Assembly (NCBI GenBank): GCA_030848545.1 | Contig: JAVDCA010000004.1 | Span: 1 to 64,000 of the forward strand | DNA: 64,000 nucleotides | Direction of reading: 5' to 3' | Origin: Astrobacterium formosum | GTDB lineage: Bacteria > Pseudomonadota > Alphaproteobacteria > Rhizobiales > Xanthobacteraceae | Notes under the pieces: model-generated | Told to the model about the DNA's origin: nothing | Databases searched by the model: none | The model's input: the letters and a program-made list of their open reading frames with translations, nothing else | Made by a program: the position numbers and the translations under genes | In this document: positions 56,595-64,000 of the stretch, piece after piece | Layout of the letters: every line of letters begins with the position of its first letter | Numbering within the stretch: the stretch's first letter is position 1

Positions 56595-56979
56595 GAATCC
56601 TTCTCGATACTCACGTCGCATTGGCTTTGCTACGGCGGTCACTGACGACACATTATCCCGAGCTCGCGCGCCGGCTGGCCGATCCGATGGCGGCCGGCTA
56701 TGTCAGCGTCGCGAGCCTGTGGGAGATGGCCATCACAAGTCGCGGCTTGGAAAGCTGGACCCCGGCATGCCGCTTCAGGACATGGCAGGCTACCTCGAGG
56801 CAGTGGGTCTTTCCATTCTGCCGATCGAAGCCGGCCATGTGATCGTCGCCAGTGATCCCGAACCGGACACCCGCGATCCGTTCGACCGGCTGCTCTTGGC
56901 GCAGTGCCAGGTGGAGAACCTGCGTCTGGCGACCGTGGATCGCGCGCTCGTCAAGCACCCTCTGGCGCTCGCGATCTGA
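56591..56979 (+). pseudogene. PIN-domain toxin, frameshifted
   Basis: The ATG at 56591 opens MRILLDTHVALALLRR with the first PIN Asp, and SLWEMAI holds the Glu. The frame then breaks: the remainder, RLGKLDPGMPLQDMAGYLEAVG to DPFDRLLLAQ and ATVDRALVKHPLALAI, which carries the later Asp residues, lies in another frame. The break is near 56734-56737, where two extra bases (AC) appear in CATCACAAGTCG. The intact coding content would give a VapC-type RNase of about 128 residues. As read it is inactive. Confidence 0.85.
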
Positions 56980-56999
56980 GGGTCAGGTTACGTCTGCGG

Positions 57000-57968
57000 T
57001 CAGGCCATGAGCCCGAGCCCGGCATAGACCGCCGCCTGCATCACGCACGCCGCTACCAGGACGCGGAGTGCACGCGCGATGTCGTTCGGCGTCGCCTCCC
57101 GCCCCGACGGATTGAGGAAGGGATCATCGACCGTCTCGGCACCGTAGCGGCGCGGGCCGGCGAGCGCGATGCCGAGCGCGGCCGCCATGGCGCTCTCGGG
57201 CCAGCCGGCATTGGGCGAGCGGTGCTGGCGCGCCTCGCGCCACATGGCGGCGATTGCCGCCGCCGGGCGGCCGCCGACCAGGGGCGCGACCAGCGCGATC
57301 AACGAGCCCGACAGGCGGGCGGGCACGAGATTGACGAGATCGTCGAACCGCGCCGCCGCCCAGCCGAACGCCTGGTGGCGCGGCGTGCGGTGGCCGATCA
57401 TCGAATCGGCGGTATTGGCTGCCTTGTAGGCGATGAGGCCCGGCAGCCCGAGAAGCCAGAACCAGAACACCGGCGCGACGACGCCGTCGGAAAAGTTCTC
57501 GGCGCAGGATTCGATCGCGGCCCGGCAGACGCCGGCTTCGTCGAGGCTGTCGGGGTCGCGACCGACGATCATGGATACGGCGCGCCGCGCCGCCGCGAGC
57601 CCGCCGGAGGTAAATGCCTCGCGAACGCGTCGCACGTGATCGTAGAGGCTGCGCTGGGCGATGAACACCGAAGCGACGAGCGCGATCAGGCCGCCGCCGA
57701 ACGGCAGGAGATGCAAGAGAGCTTCGATGGCCACGCCGGCCATGACCGCCGTCGCCAGCAGGACTGCGAGCGCCGCGACACCGGCAGCCCGTCGCATCGG
57801 CGCCGGCCATGTCTCGCGATTGAGCCCGCGTTCGAGAGACGCGACGAGCGCGCCGAGCCACGTGACCGGATGCGGCCAGCGCCGCCAGACGGAATCCGGA
57901 TCGCCGAGCACCGCGTCGAACGCCAGCGCGGCGGGAACCAGCCAAGCGGCATCGAGTGAAACCAGCAT
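57000..57968 (-). CDS. cbiB: adenosylcobinamide-phosphate synthase CbiB/CobD
   Basis: 322 residues with several membrane helices (LAFDAVLGDPDSVWRRWPHPVTWLGAL, then ALAVLLATAVMAGVAIEALL). RAAIESCAENFSDGVVAPVFW and KAANTADSMIGHR are the hallmark blocks. The enzyme joins aminopropanol phosphate to adenosylcobyric acid. It ends convergent to the TA pair, and its start is one base from the binding-protein stop. It is called CobD in Pseudomonas denitrificans and CbiB in enterobacteria. Confidence 0.94.
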   Translation of the reverse strand: MLVSLDAAWLVPAALAFDAVLGDPDSVWRRWPHPVTWLGALVASLERGLNRETWPAPMRRAAGVAALAVLLATAVMAGVAIEALLHLLPFGGGLIALVASVFIAQRSLYDHVRRVREAFTSGGLAAARRAVSMIVGRDPDSLDEAGVCRAAIESCAENFSDGVVAPVFWFWLLGLPGLIAYKAANTADSMIGHRTPRHQAFGWAAARFDDLVNLVPARLSGSLIALVAPLVGGRPAAAIAAMWREARQHRSPNAGWPESAMAAALGIALAGPRRYGAETVDDPFLNPSGREATPNDIARALRVLVAACVMQAAVYAGLGLMA

Positions 57969-57969
57969 G

Positions 57970-58836
57970 TCAGCGGCCTATCCGTCCGATCTCTGCCGTC
58001 AACCAATCGAGTGCTTCGGCGAGCATCGGTCCCCCGCATACCGTCAGCTTCTCCGGCATCAGCAGACGCTTGCCGGGCGGATAGAGCTTTTCGATCGCCG
58101 GATGCATCAACAGGGCGACGCCCTGGTCTTCGGCGAAATCTCGTTCGCTCGCAACTACCAGGAAATCGGGGCGCGTCATCACCACCTGCTCGAGAGAGGC
58201 GAAGCCGCCGGCCTTGAAGCCGAGTTCGTCGCTGGCATTGACGAGGCCGGCGGCGGACAAAATCGCGCTCATCAGGCTGTCCCGGCCGGCGACCCAACCG
58301 CGGCGCGCCAAGGGCAAGACCCGGAAGGGAGTTCGGCTGGCCGCCGCCCGCGTGCGCGAGAGAGCGGCGTCGATTCGCCCTGTTGCGGCGGCCGCACGTT
58401 CCTGTTGCTCCAGGAGTTCACCCATGCGGACAATCTGGCGCTTCGCACCCTCGATGCTCAGGGCGGTATCGAATTCGGTCACGGCGATCCCCTGGGTCTT
58501 CAGGGTTTCGCGTGTCGATCGCTTGGTATACCGACCGCTGACGACGACATCCGGCGCCAGCATCAGGACCTCCTCGGCGCTACCGGACAATTGCGGATAT
58601 CCGCCCGCCGCCTCCGCCGCCCAGGACCGCGCCCGGTCGCGCGCATAGGGGCTCAACCCGAGAATCTGCGGCGGATCGGCGAGGGCGAGCAGCAGTTGAT
58701 CCGTGCACATGTTGATGGAGACGACACGCGGACGATCGAGCGCCTGCGCGTAATCGCACAGGTAGAGTGTCGCCATCAGCGCCGCGAACCAGATCCGCAA
58801 AAATCGCGGCTCGCTCTTCCTGCGCCGACGCGGCAT
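57970..58836 (-). CDS. periplasmic B12-type (BtuF-like) substrate-binding protein
   Basis: 288 residues. A basic start (MPRRRRKSEPRFLR), a hydrophobic stretch and an AQA site give a signal peptide. The body has RVVSINMCTDQLLLALADP, then EVLMLAPDVVVSGRYT and DFLVVASERDF, which match the class III binding proteins of the BtuF/FecB type. It stands next to cbiB and divergent from cobC, so a vitamin B12 or cobinamide ligand is likely. No permease follows here, so it may use the btuCD in the adjoining operon. Confidence 0.82.
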   Translation of the reverse strand: MPRRRRKSEPRFLRIWFAALMATLYLCDYAQALDRPRVVSINMCTDQLLLALADPPQILGLSPYARDRARSWAAEAAGGYPQLSGSAEEVLMLAPDVVVSGRYTKRSTRETLKTQGIAVTEFDTALSIEGAKRQIVRMGELLEQQERAAAATGRIDAALSRTRAAASRTPFRVLPLARRGWVAGRDSLMSAILSAAGLVNASDELGFKAGGFASLEQVVMTRPDFLVVASERDFAEDQGVALLMHPAIEKLYPPGKRLLMPEKLTVCGGPMLAEALDWLTAEIGRIGR

Positions 58837-58845
58837 AAGCACGGC

Positions 58846-59841
58846 ATGAAACACGGCGGCGATCTTTCCGACGCGATCAGGCGTCACGGCGGCTATCTCG
58901 ACGACTGGCTCGACCTCTCGACAGGCATCAATCCCTGGCCGTGGCCGGTGCCTGCCGCACTCGACTCTGCCGCTTGGCGCCGGCTGCCATCCGCTGCTGC
59001 GCTCCATGAGCTGCTCGCCGTCGCCCGCCGCGCCTACGCGGTCGGCACCGACGCTGCGATCATTGCCGCCCCCGGTACGCAGGCCCTCATTCAATGGCTG
59101 CCACGCCTGGCTGCACCCGGCGAGGTCGCCATCGTGGCGACGACCTACGACGAGCATGCGCGATCGTGGCGCGCCGCCGGGCACGAGGTCGTCGAGATCG
59201 ACGACCTCGACCGCCTGCCGGCCACGGCGCGTCATGCCGTCGTCGTTTCTCCCAACAATCCCGACGGCCGCCTGGCGGACCGGGACGTGCTCCTGCGAGC
59301 CGCGACCGAACTGGAAAGCCGCGGCGGCTGGCTCGTGGTCGACGAATCCTTCGCCGACGTCATCGGTACCGGCGGCGGCATCAGCGCCGGCGTGTCCGAC
59401 GCGATCATCACGCTGCGTTCGTTCGGCAAGTTCTTCGGCCTCGCCGGGCTGCGATTGGGTTTTGCAATCGCGGTGCCCGCAGTCGTCCAACGCATGACCG
59501 AGGCGCTGGGCCCGTGGCCGGTGTCGGGACCGGCAATCGCCATCGGCACCGCCGCCCTCGCCGACGTGGCCTGGCAACAACAGATGCGTCGCCGTCTCGC
59601 GGATGCGGCATGCCGGCTCGACGAGGTTCTCGCGCAGGCTGGCCTGGCGGTGGTCGGCGGCACCAGCCTGTTCAGGCTGATCCGGCATCCGCAGGCCGCC
59701 ACGCTGCATGAGCGGCTGGCGCGCCGGCGCATCTGGACGCGCATCTTCCCGCGTGATCCCGATCTCATGCGGCTCGGCCTGCCGGCCGACTCCACCGATC
59801 TCGATTGCCTCAAGGCTGCGCTCACGGATCGGCATGGCTGA
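58846..59841 (+). CDS. cobC: threonine-phosphate decarboxylase (CobC/CobD class), PLP-dependent
   Basis: 331 residues of aminotransferase fold I. DLSTGINPWPWPVP and the PLP Lys195 in RSFGKFFGLAGLR are present, with VVSPNNPDGR and VVDESFAD before it. It decarboxylates L-threonine O-3-phosphate to aminopropanol phosphate for the nucleotide loop. It is divergent from the binding protein with only nine bases between the two start codons. Confidence 0.92.
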   Translation: MKHGGDLSDAIRRHGGYLDDWLDLSTGINPWPWPVPAALDSAAWRRLPSAAALHELLAVARRAYAVGTDAAIIAAPGTQALIQWLPRLAAPGEVAIVATTYDEHARSWRAAGHEVVEIDDLDRLPATARHAVVVSPNNPDGRLADRDVLLRAATELESRGGWLVVDESFADVIGTGGGISAGVSDAIITLRSFGKFFGLAGLRLGFAIAVPAVVQRMTEALGPWPVSGPAIAIGTAALADVAWQQQMRRRLADAACRLDEVLAQAGLAVVGGTSLFRLIRHPQAATLHERLARRRIWTRIFPRDPDLMRLGLPADSTDLDCLKAALTDRHG

Positions 59842-60018
59842 TCACACGGCCGTCCATGGCACGATGACCGACTCACCGGCGTGATCGGCCAAGGCTTCGG
59901 CGACGGTGGCAGGCGCCAGCCGCACTGGCCCGGTTCCGCGCGACCGCACGAACAGGAGAACGACTAACGCGCCGAGGGAGGTCAGCAGCGGTCCGTCAGT
60001 GAACGGCGACGACTTCAC
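59842..60018 (-). CDS. possible 58-residue membrane protein downstream of btuB
   Basis: A frame from GTG at 60018 to TGA at 59842-59844, directly after the btuB stop and abutting the cobC stop. It contains one hydrophobic segment (LLTSLGALVVLLFV) followed by basic RSRG and a hydrophilic tail ending VIVPWTAV. No family is recognised and no strong ribosome site is visible. It may be a small membrane protein or chance coding. Confidence 0.25.
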   Translation of the reverse strand: MKSSPFTDGPLLTSLGALVVLLFVRSRGTGPVRLAPATVAEALADHAGESVIVPWTAV

Positions 60019-60021
60019 AAA

Positions 60022-61959
60022 TCACCATGTGAGATTGAACCCGGCATAGGCGGAGAACCCGGCGGTGCCGTAATTGAGGACTTCCTGGTACTGCACGTCG
60101 GTGATGTTCTCCAGGCGCAGAAACACGCGGCGGTGCTCGTCGAGACGGTAACTGGAATAGAGGTCGAGCCGGGCATACGGGTCGAGCCGGTTCTTCTCGC
60201 CGGCGCTGTTGAAGCGCTCGGACACCAGGTAGAGGCGCGGCTCGACCAGCCAGTCCGCCGTCGGCGTGAAGGCGAAGGAAACGCGGCCCGCGTGTTCCGG
60301 GCGGCGCTGCAGGGTCAGGCCGGTATCGGTATCGATGGCGTGCAGGTAAGTGTAGGCGAGCTTGAGCTTCACCCAATTCGGCCACACGACGGCGTCGGCT
60401 CCAACTTCCAGGCCGGAGGTCTCGGCGCGGGCGACATTGAAATAGCGCATGGCGACGCTGTCGTAGTCGATCAGGTTGGTGAGCTGGTTGCCGAAGCCCG
60501 TCAGCGACAGCGTGACCCTGTCGCCGAACAATCTCTGGTCGATGCCGGCATCCCAACCGATGCTCTCCTCGGATTTGAGGCTCGTATTGCCGTATGTCGG
60601 GGCATAGAGCTGGTAGAGCGTCGGCGCCTTGCCGCCGGTGCCGGCGCTGGCGCGCAGCTTGGTGCCGGTCTCGGGGATCGCATAGGCGACCGTCGTGCGC
60701 CAGGTCTCGAAGCGGTCGACATCGGCGACGTCGTCGACGCGGCCACCGAGCGTCACAGTCAGCCGCTCGCCAATCGGCAGCCGCCACAACGAGAACAGCG
60801 AGCGGGTCGTCTGATCGCCGGCGACCGCGGGTGTGCGCGGCAGCGGTGTCGGCATGAGGCGCTCGGACGAGACGTCGGCGGTTTCCTGTTCGCCGCGGGC
60901 GCCGACAATCAGGGAGCCGAGAATCCCCATGCCGATATCGGCTTGGTATTCGCCGCCATAGCGGTCGCCGACGTAATCGGTGAGCGTGCGCGTGGTGTTC
61001 TGCGGTCGGGTGCTGGTCTTGTAGGTCGTCTCGTCGAAGGCGCGCTCGCTGCGGTTGGCGAAGACGTTGAGGCTGTGGGTGACGGCGCCGATGTCGACGG
61101 CGGCACGCGCCCACACCTGGCCGAACTTGCGCGTCGCCTCCGACGGCGTGTCCGGGAACGTGCCGGTTGCGGCGTCGTAGTCGGCACGAGTGCGCGACCC
61201 GATGGCGCCGATTTCGAAGCGGCGGCCGTCACCGGCGTCGTAACCGAGGCGCGCCGAACCTGCCCAGCGATCGAACCCGTCCGATTCGAGATGGGGATAG
61301 CGGGCCTCGATCGCCGGGATGCGGTAGCCGTAGCGCGAGAACCCGTCGCTGCGCTGGCCGGTTCCGCTAGCCGCATAGGACCACGGGCCCTGCGCGCCGG
61401 TGAGCGAGCCGGACGTCGACACCGTTCCGTAGCTGCCGGCCTCCGTCTGCAGGTCGACGCGGGCCGGCCCCTTGCCCTTGCGGGTGATGATGTTGATGAC
61501 GCCGCCGACGGCGTCGGAGCCGTAGAGTGCGCTTTGCGGCCCGCGCAGCACCTCGATGCGCTCGATGGTGCCGACCGGGACCATGGAAAAATCGTAGTCG
61601 CCGCTCGCCGCGGCGGGGTCGTTGACGCGCACGCCGTCGATCATGACCAGCGTCTGGTTGGGGTTCGCCCCGCGCAACCGCACGCTGGCGGTTCCGGCCG
61701 GGCCGCCGGTCTCGGAGACGTCCAGGCCCGGCACTGTCCGCAAGGCGTCGACAAGGCTCACCGGCGACGAGGCCGCGATGTCGGCACCGTGCACAACTGT
61801 GATGGCGCTGCCGGTGCGGTCGATCGATTCCGCCACGCGGTCGGCGGTGACGACGATGTCGGGGAGTTGTGCGGTGGTGTCCGGCGACTGGGCCAGTGCC
61901 GGCCCGCCGGCGGCACCCAGCAGCGCGGTCATCGCGGCCAATCCAAAATGAACCCTCAA
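60022..61959 (-). CDS. btuB: TonB-dependent outer-membrane vitamin B12 receptor BtuB
   Basis: 645 residues from TTG at 61959, which has GGAGG five bases upstream and gives a signal peptide (MRVHFGLAAMTALLGAAGGP, then ALAQ). A TonB box (DIVVTA), the plug (SLVDALRTVPGLDVSETGG and RIEVLRGPQSALYGSDAVGG, then VINIIT) and a 22-strand-like barrel ending in FNLTW follow. It imports cobalamin across the outer membrane. The TTG overlaps the preceding ATPase stop by four bases (TTGA), so it is coupled to btuD. Confidence 0.92.
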   Translation of the reverse strand: MRVHFGLAAMTALLGAAGGPALAQSPDTTAQLPDIVVTADRVAESIDRTGSAITVVHGADIAASSPVSLVDALRTVPGLDVSETGGPAGTASVRLRGANPNQTLVMIDGVRVNDPAAASGDYDFSMVPVGTIERIEVLRGPQSALYGSDAVGGVINIITRKGKGPARVDLQTEAGSYGTVSTSGSLTGAQGPWSYAASGTGQRSDGFSRYGYRIPAIEARYPHLESDGFDRWAGSARLGYDAGDGRRFEIGAIGSRTRADYDAATGTFPDTPSEATRKFGQVWARAAVDIGAVTHSLNVFANRSERAFDETTYKTSTRPQNTTRTLTDYVGDRYGGEYQADIGMGILGSLIVGARGEQETADVSSERLMPTPLPRTPAVAGDQTTRSLFSLWRLPIGERLTVTLGGRVDDVADVDRFETWRTTVAYAIPETGTKLRASAGTGGKAPTLYQLYAPTYGNTSLKSEESIGWDAGIDQRLFGDRVTLSLTGFGNQLTNLIDYDSVAMRYFNVARAETSGLEVGADAVVWPNWVKLKLAYTYLHAIDTDTGLTLQRRPEHAGRVSFAFTPTADWLVEPRLYLVSERFNSAGEKNRLDPYARLDLYSSYRLDEHRRVFLRLENITDVQYQEVLNYGTAGFSAYAGFNLTW

Positions 61960-62753
61960 TTCGACCTCCAAGTCGCCGTTGCTGCGGCGATCGGTTGCCG
62001 GTGCACCGTCGGCCGCTGTACCGCTTGCAGAATCGTGCCATCCTCGGTCTTCAATCGCCGGAACCGCACCCCGAAGGTCTCGTCCAGCCGCCGGTCGTCG
62101 AGGATCGCCTCGGCCGGCCCGTCGGCGACGATGCGGCCGGCGGCGACGAGGACGACCCGGTCGAAGTACCGGAAGGCGAGGTCGAGATCGTGCACGGCGG
62201 CCACGCACAGGCGCCGGCGCGACCGCTCCGCCAGCATGTGCACCAGCTCCAGGCGGTGGCGGACGTCGAGGCTTGCGCCTGGCTCGTCGGCGAACAGGAT
62301 GTCCGGGTCGACCGCCAGCACCATGGCCAGAAGGACACGGGCACGCTCGCCGCCCGATAGCGTCGACCAGCGACGGTCCGCGAACCCGGACAGGCCGAAA
62401 TCGGCGACGACGTTACCGAGGCGGTCGGCCGCCACCGGACCGGTGCGTTCGGCTCCGAGCCGAACGAGATCCGCCACGGTAAGATCCCAATGCGGCGTGA
62501 ATTGCTGTGGCAGATAGCCGATGCGGCGCGCCCGCTCGGTGCGCGGCGTGGCGGCGAGCGCGGTGCCGTCGAGCGTGACGGCGCCGCCCGTCGGCGCGAC
62601 GACGCCGGCGAGCAGGCGCAGCAAAGTCGACTTGCCGGCGCCATTGGGACCGATGACGGCGACGCCGCCGGTCGCCGGCAGGGCCAGCGTGACGCCCGCG
62701 ATGATGGTGGCGCCGCCGCTTCGCAACACAAGATCGTCGGCCACGATACTCAT
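61956..62753 (-). CDS. btuD: B12-type ABC transporter ATPase BtuD
   Basis: 265 residues. Walker A GPNGAGKST, signature LSGGERARV, Walker B ILFADEP and the FecE/BtuD-type LTVADLVRLGAERTG loop are present. The last 45 residues extend beyond the usual fold (RPTVHRQPIAAATATWRSN). It overlaps the permease stop by four bases and continues to btuB, forming one transcript. Confidence 0.92.
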   Translation of the reverse strand: MSIVADDLVLRSGGATIIAGVTLALPATGGVAVIGPNGAGKSTLLRLLAGVVAPTGGAVTLDGTALAATPRTERARRIGYLPQQFTPHWDLTVADLVRLGAERTGPVAADRLGNVVADFGLSGFADRRWSTLSGGERARVLLAMVLAVDPDILFADEPGASLDVRHRLELVHMLAERSRRRLCVAAVHDLDLAFRYFDRVVLVAAGRIVADGPAEAILDDRRLDETFGVRFRRLKTEDGTILQAVQRPTVHRQPIAAATATWRSN

Positions 62754-63742
62754 GCGCGCAACTGCCGGGCGAGCAGCAGGATGAAGAACGGGCCGCCGGC
62801 GACCGCCGTCACCAGCCCGAGCGGAATTTCCGCCGGCGGCAGCGCCGAGCGGGCGATGGCGTCCGCGACCGTGACGATGGTGGCGCCGACGAGCGCCGAG
62901 GCCGGCAACAACCGCCGATGCAGCGGACCGGCGAGCCAGCGGGCGATGTGCGGGGCGGCGAGCCCGACGAACGCGACGAGGCCGCTGAAGACGACCGCGA
63001 CGGCGACGATGCCGGACCCGACCAGCACCGCGACGTCGGTGAGACGACGGACGTCGTGGCCGAAACCGGTCGCCATGGTCTCGCCCAGACCGAGGGCGTC
63101 GAGACCGCGGGCGAGCGGCAGCGCGATGGCGATCGCCGCCACCGTCGCCGTGGCGAGCAGCCCGAGGCCCGGCCAACTCGGCGTCTGGATGCCGCCGAGA
63201 ACCCAGCTCAAGACCACCTGCAGGTTGACGGTGTCGTCCGACAAAGCGAGCATCAGGAAGGAGCGTAGCGCACCGAGCACAGCCGCGATGGCGACGCCGG
63301 CGAGCAGCAAGCCGGCGGCATCGACGCTGCCGGCCAGGCGCGCGATGCCCATCACCACCACGGTTGCGCCCCACGCCCCCGCAAAGGCGAGCAGGGCGAG
63401 GACGAGCGATTGCGGCAGGCCGAGCGGCACCAGCAGCGCGACGGTGGCGCCCAGGGCGGCGCCGCCGGCCGAGCCGAGCAGATAGGGTTCGGCGAGCGGA
63501 TTGCGGAATACGCCCTGGTAAACGGCACCGCCGATGCCGAGCAGCGCCCCGCTCGCCGCCGCCGCGAGGACACGCGGCAGCCGCCACTCGACCAGCAGGC
63601 GGCCGCGCAGGCTGTCGTCGCCGAAAAAGGCGCGGGCGACATCGAGCGGATCGGCCCATTGATGGCCGGCGCAGACCGCAACCACGACGGAAACGGCGAG
63701 GATCACGACCAGCGTCAGCCAGGTGTTGGCGCGCATCGTCAT
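62750..63742 (-). CDS. btuC: B12-type FecCD permease BtuC
   Basis: 330 residues with about ten membrane helices. The family blocks VEWRLPRVLAAAASGALLGIGGAVYQG, AGVAIAAVLGALRSF and FVGLAAPHIARWLAGP are visible. It forms the channel with BtuD. The N-terminal helix is LTLVVILAVSVVVAVCAGH. The start overlaps the preceding gene's stop by four bases. Confidence 0.93.
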   Translation of the reverse strand: MTMRANTWLTLVVILAVSVVVAVCAGHQWADPLDVARAFFGDDSLRGRLLVEWRLPRVLAAAASGALLGIGGAVYQGVFRNPLAEPYLLGSAGGAALGATVALLVPLGLPQSLVLALLAFAGAWGATVVVMGIARLAGSVDAAGLLLAGVAIAAVLGALRSFLMLALSDDTVNLQVVLSWVLGGIQTPSWPGLGLLATATVAAIAIALPLARGLDALGLGETMATGFGHDVRRLTDVAVLVGSGIVAVAVVFSGLVAFVGLAAPHIARWLAGPLHRRLLPASALVGATIVTVADAIARSALPPAEIPLGLVTAVAGGPFFILLLARQLRA

Positions 63743-64000
63743 CGTCCAGCCGCTGCGGGATGCAACAGGGCGGCGAGGCGCTCGATGCCGTCGACCGTGC
63801 GCGGCCCGGGAATCAGGAACTCGGCGCGCGGCACGGTGAACGCGCGTTGCGTACGCACGGCGCGCATGTCGCGCCAGCCGGGGCGGGCCACGAGCTCGGC
63901 GAGATCGGCCGGGCGCCCGGCGAACAGGAGCACGTCCGGATCGGCGGCGATGATCGCCTCCGGCGATATCTGCGCCAACAGCGTCATGCCCGCGAAGGCG
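63739..64000 (-). CDS. btuF: BtuF-like substrate-binding protein, C-terminal fragment
   Basis: About 87 residues at the right edge; the N-terminus is outside the window. SPEAIIAADPDVLLFAGRPADLAELVARPGW followed by RAFTVPRAEFLIPGPRTVDGIERLAALL is the C-terminal lobe of BtuF/FecB-type periplasmic binding proteins. It precedes btuC and should supply B12 to it. It is the second such protein in the window, beside the one next to cbiB. Confidence 0.82.
   Translation of the reverse strand, partial: AFAGMTLLAQISPEAIIAADPDVLLFAGRPADLAELVARPGWRDMRAVRTQRAFTVPRAEFLIPGPRTVDGIERLAALLHPAAAGR

Overview
This 64 kb window is GC-rich DNA from an alphaproteobacterium, most likely of the Hyphomicrobiales (Rhizobiales). 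Lineage pointers are a giant cyclic beta-1,2-glucan synthase of the NdvB/ChvB/Cgs type, an FlbD-type sigma-54 activator ending a fliF-fliG-fliH-fliN operon, the aerobic B12 genes cobN, cobO, cobQ and cobW, and a gapdh-arsJ arsenate detoxification pair. No genus can be named from the sequence alone. No rRNA, tRNA or CRISPR array was recognised.

Layout. 1-3.1 kb: the 3' end of leuA, a small LTxxQ periplasmic protein, and minCDE on the minus strand. 3.2-8.5 kb: flagellar operon fliF-fliG-fliH-fliN-flbD (minus). 8.9-18.3 kb: a peptide-scavenging operon (minus): rpiR-type regulator, fused two-ATPase ABC protein, solute-binding protein, two permeases, a P1-family aminopeptidase, an M55 D-aminopeptidase and an isoaspartyl peptidase. 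This resembles the enterobacterial iaaA-gsiABCD operon with two extra peptidases. 18.8-26.7 kb: mixed genes (an lpxD without a normal start codon, a PHB-depolymerase-type esterase, an acyl desaturase, a transglutaminase-like protein, DUF1488 and small unknown proteins) plus one clearly decayed gene. 26.8-35.6 kb: the cyclic glucan synthase and a 47-residue lysine-rich protein. 35.8-36.9 kb: an IS630-type insertion sequence with TA flanks and a -1 frameshift slippery run. 37.2-39.6 kb: three SAM-dependent methyltransferases, one of them a stand-alone Hen1-like RNA 3'-end methyltransferase.

39.7-47.8 kb is an arsenic island. It holds three ArsR regulators (one fused to arsenate reductase), an ArsR remnant, type I GAPDH plus ArsJ (arsenate export as 1-arseno-3-phosphoglycerate), an ArsP-type permease, two small CxxC thioredoxin-fold proteins, a DsbA-like protein and a pyrroline-5-carboxylate-reductase-like protein. 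Similar ATGCGC-type half-sites precede the two divergent or downstream ars transcription units.

48.1-64 kb is a cobalamin region. A cobalamin riboswitch precedes a DUF1636 protein, cobU (interrupted by a one-base frameshift), cobW, cobN, cobO and cobQ. Next come a type II toxin-antitoxin pair with a frameshifted PIN toxin, cbiB/cobD, a BtuF-like binding protein, threonine-phosphate decarboxylase, and a btuF-btuC-btuD-btuB uptake operon running off the right edge. Most genes in the cob and btu operons overlap by four bases.
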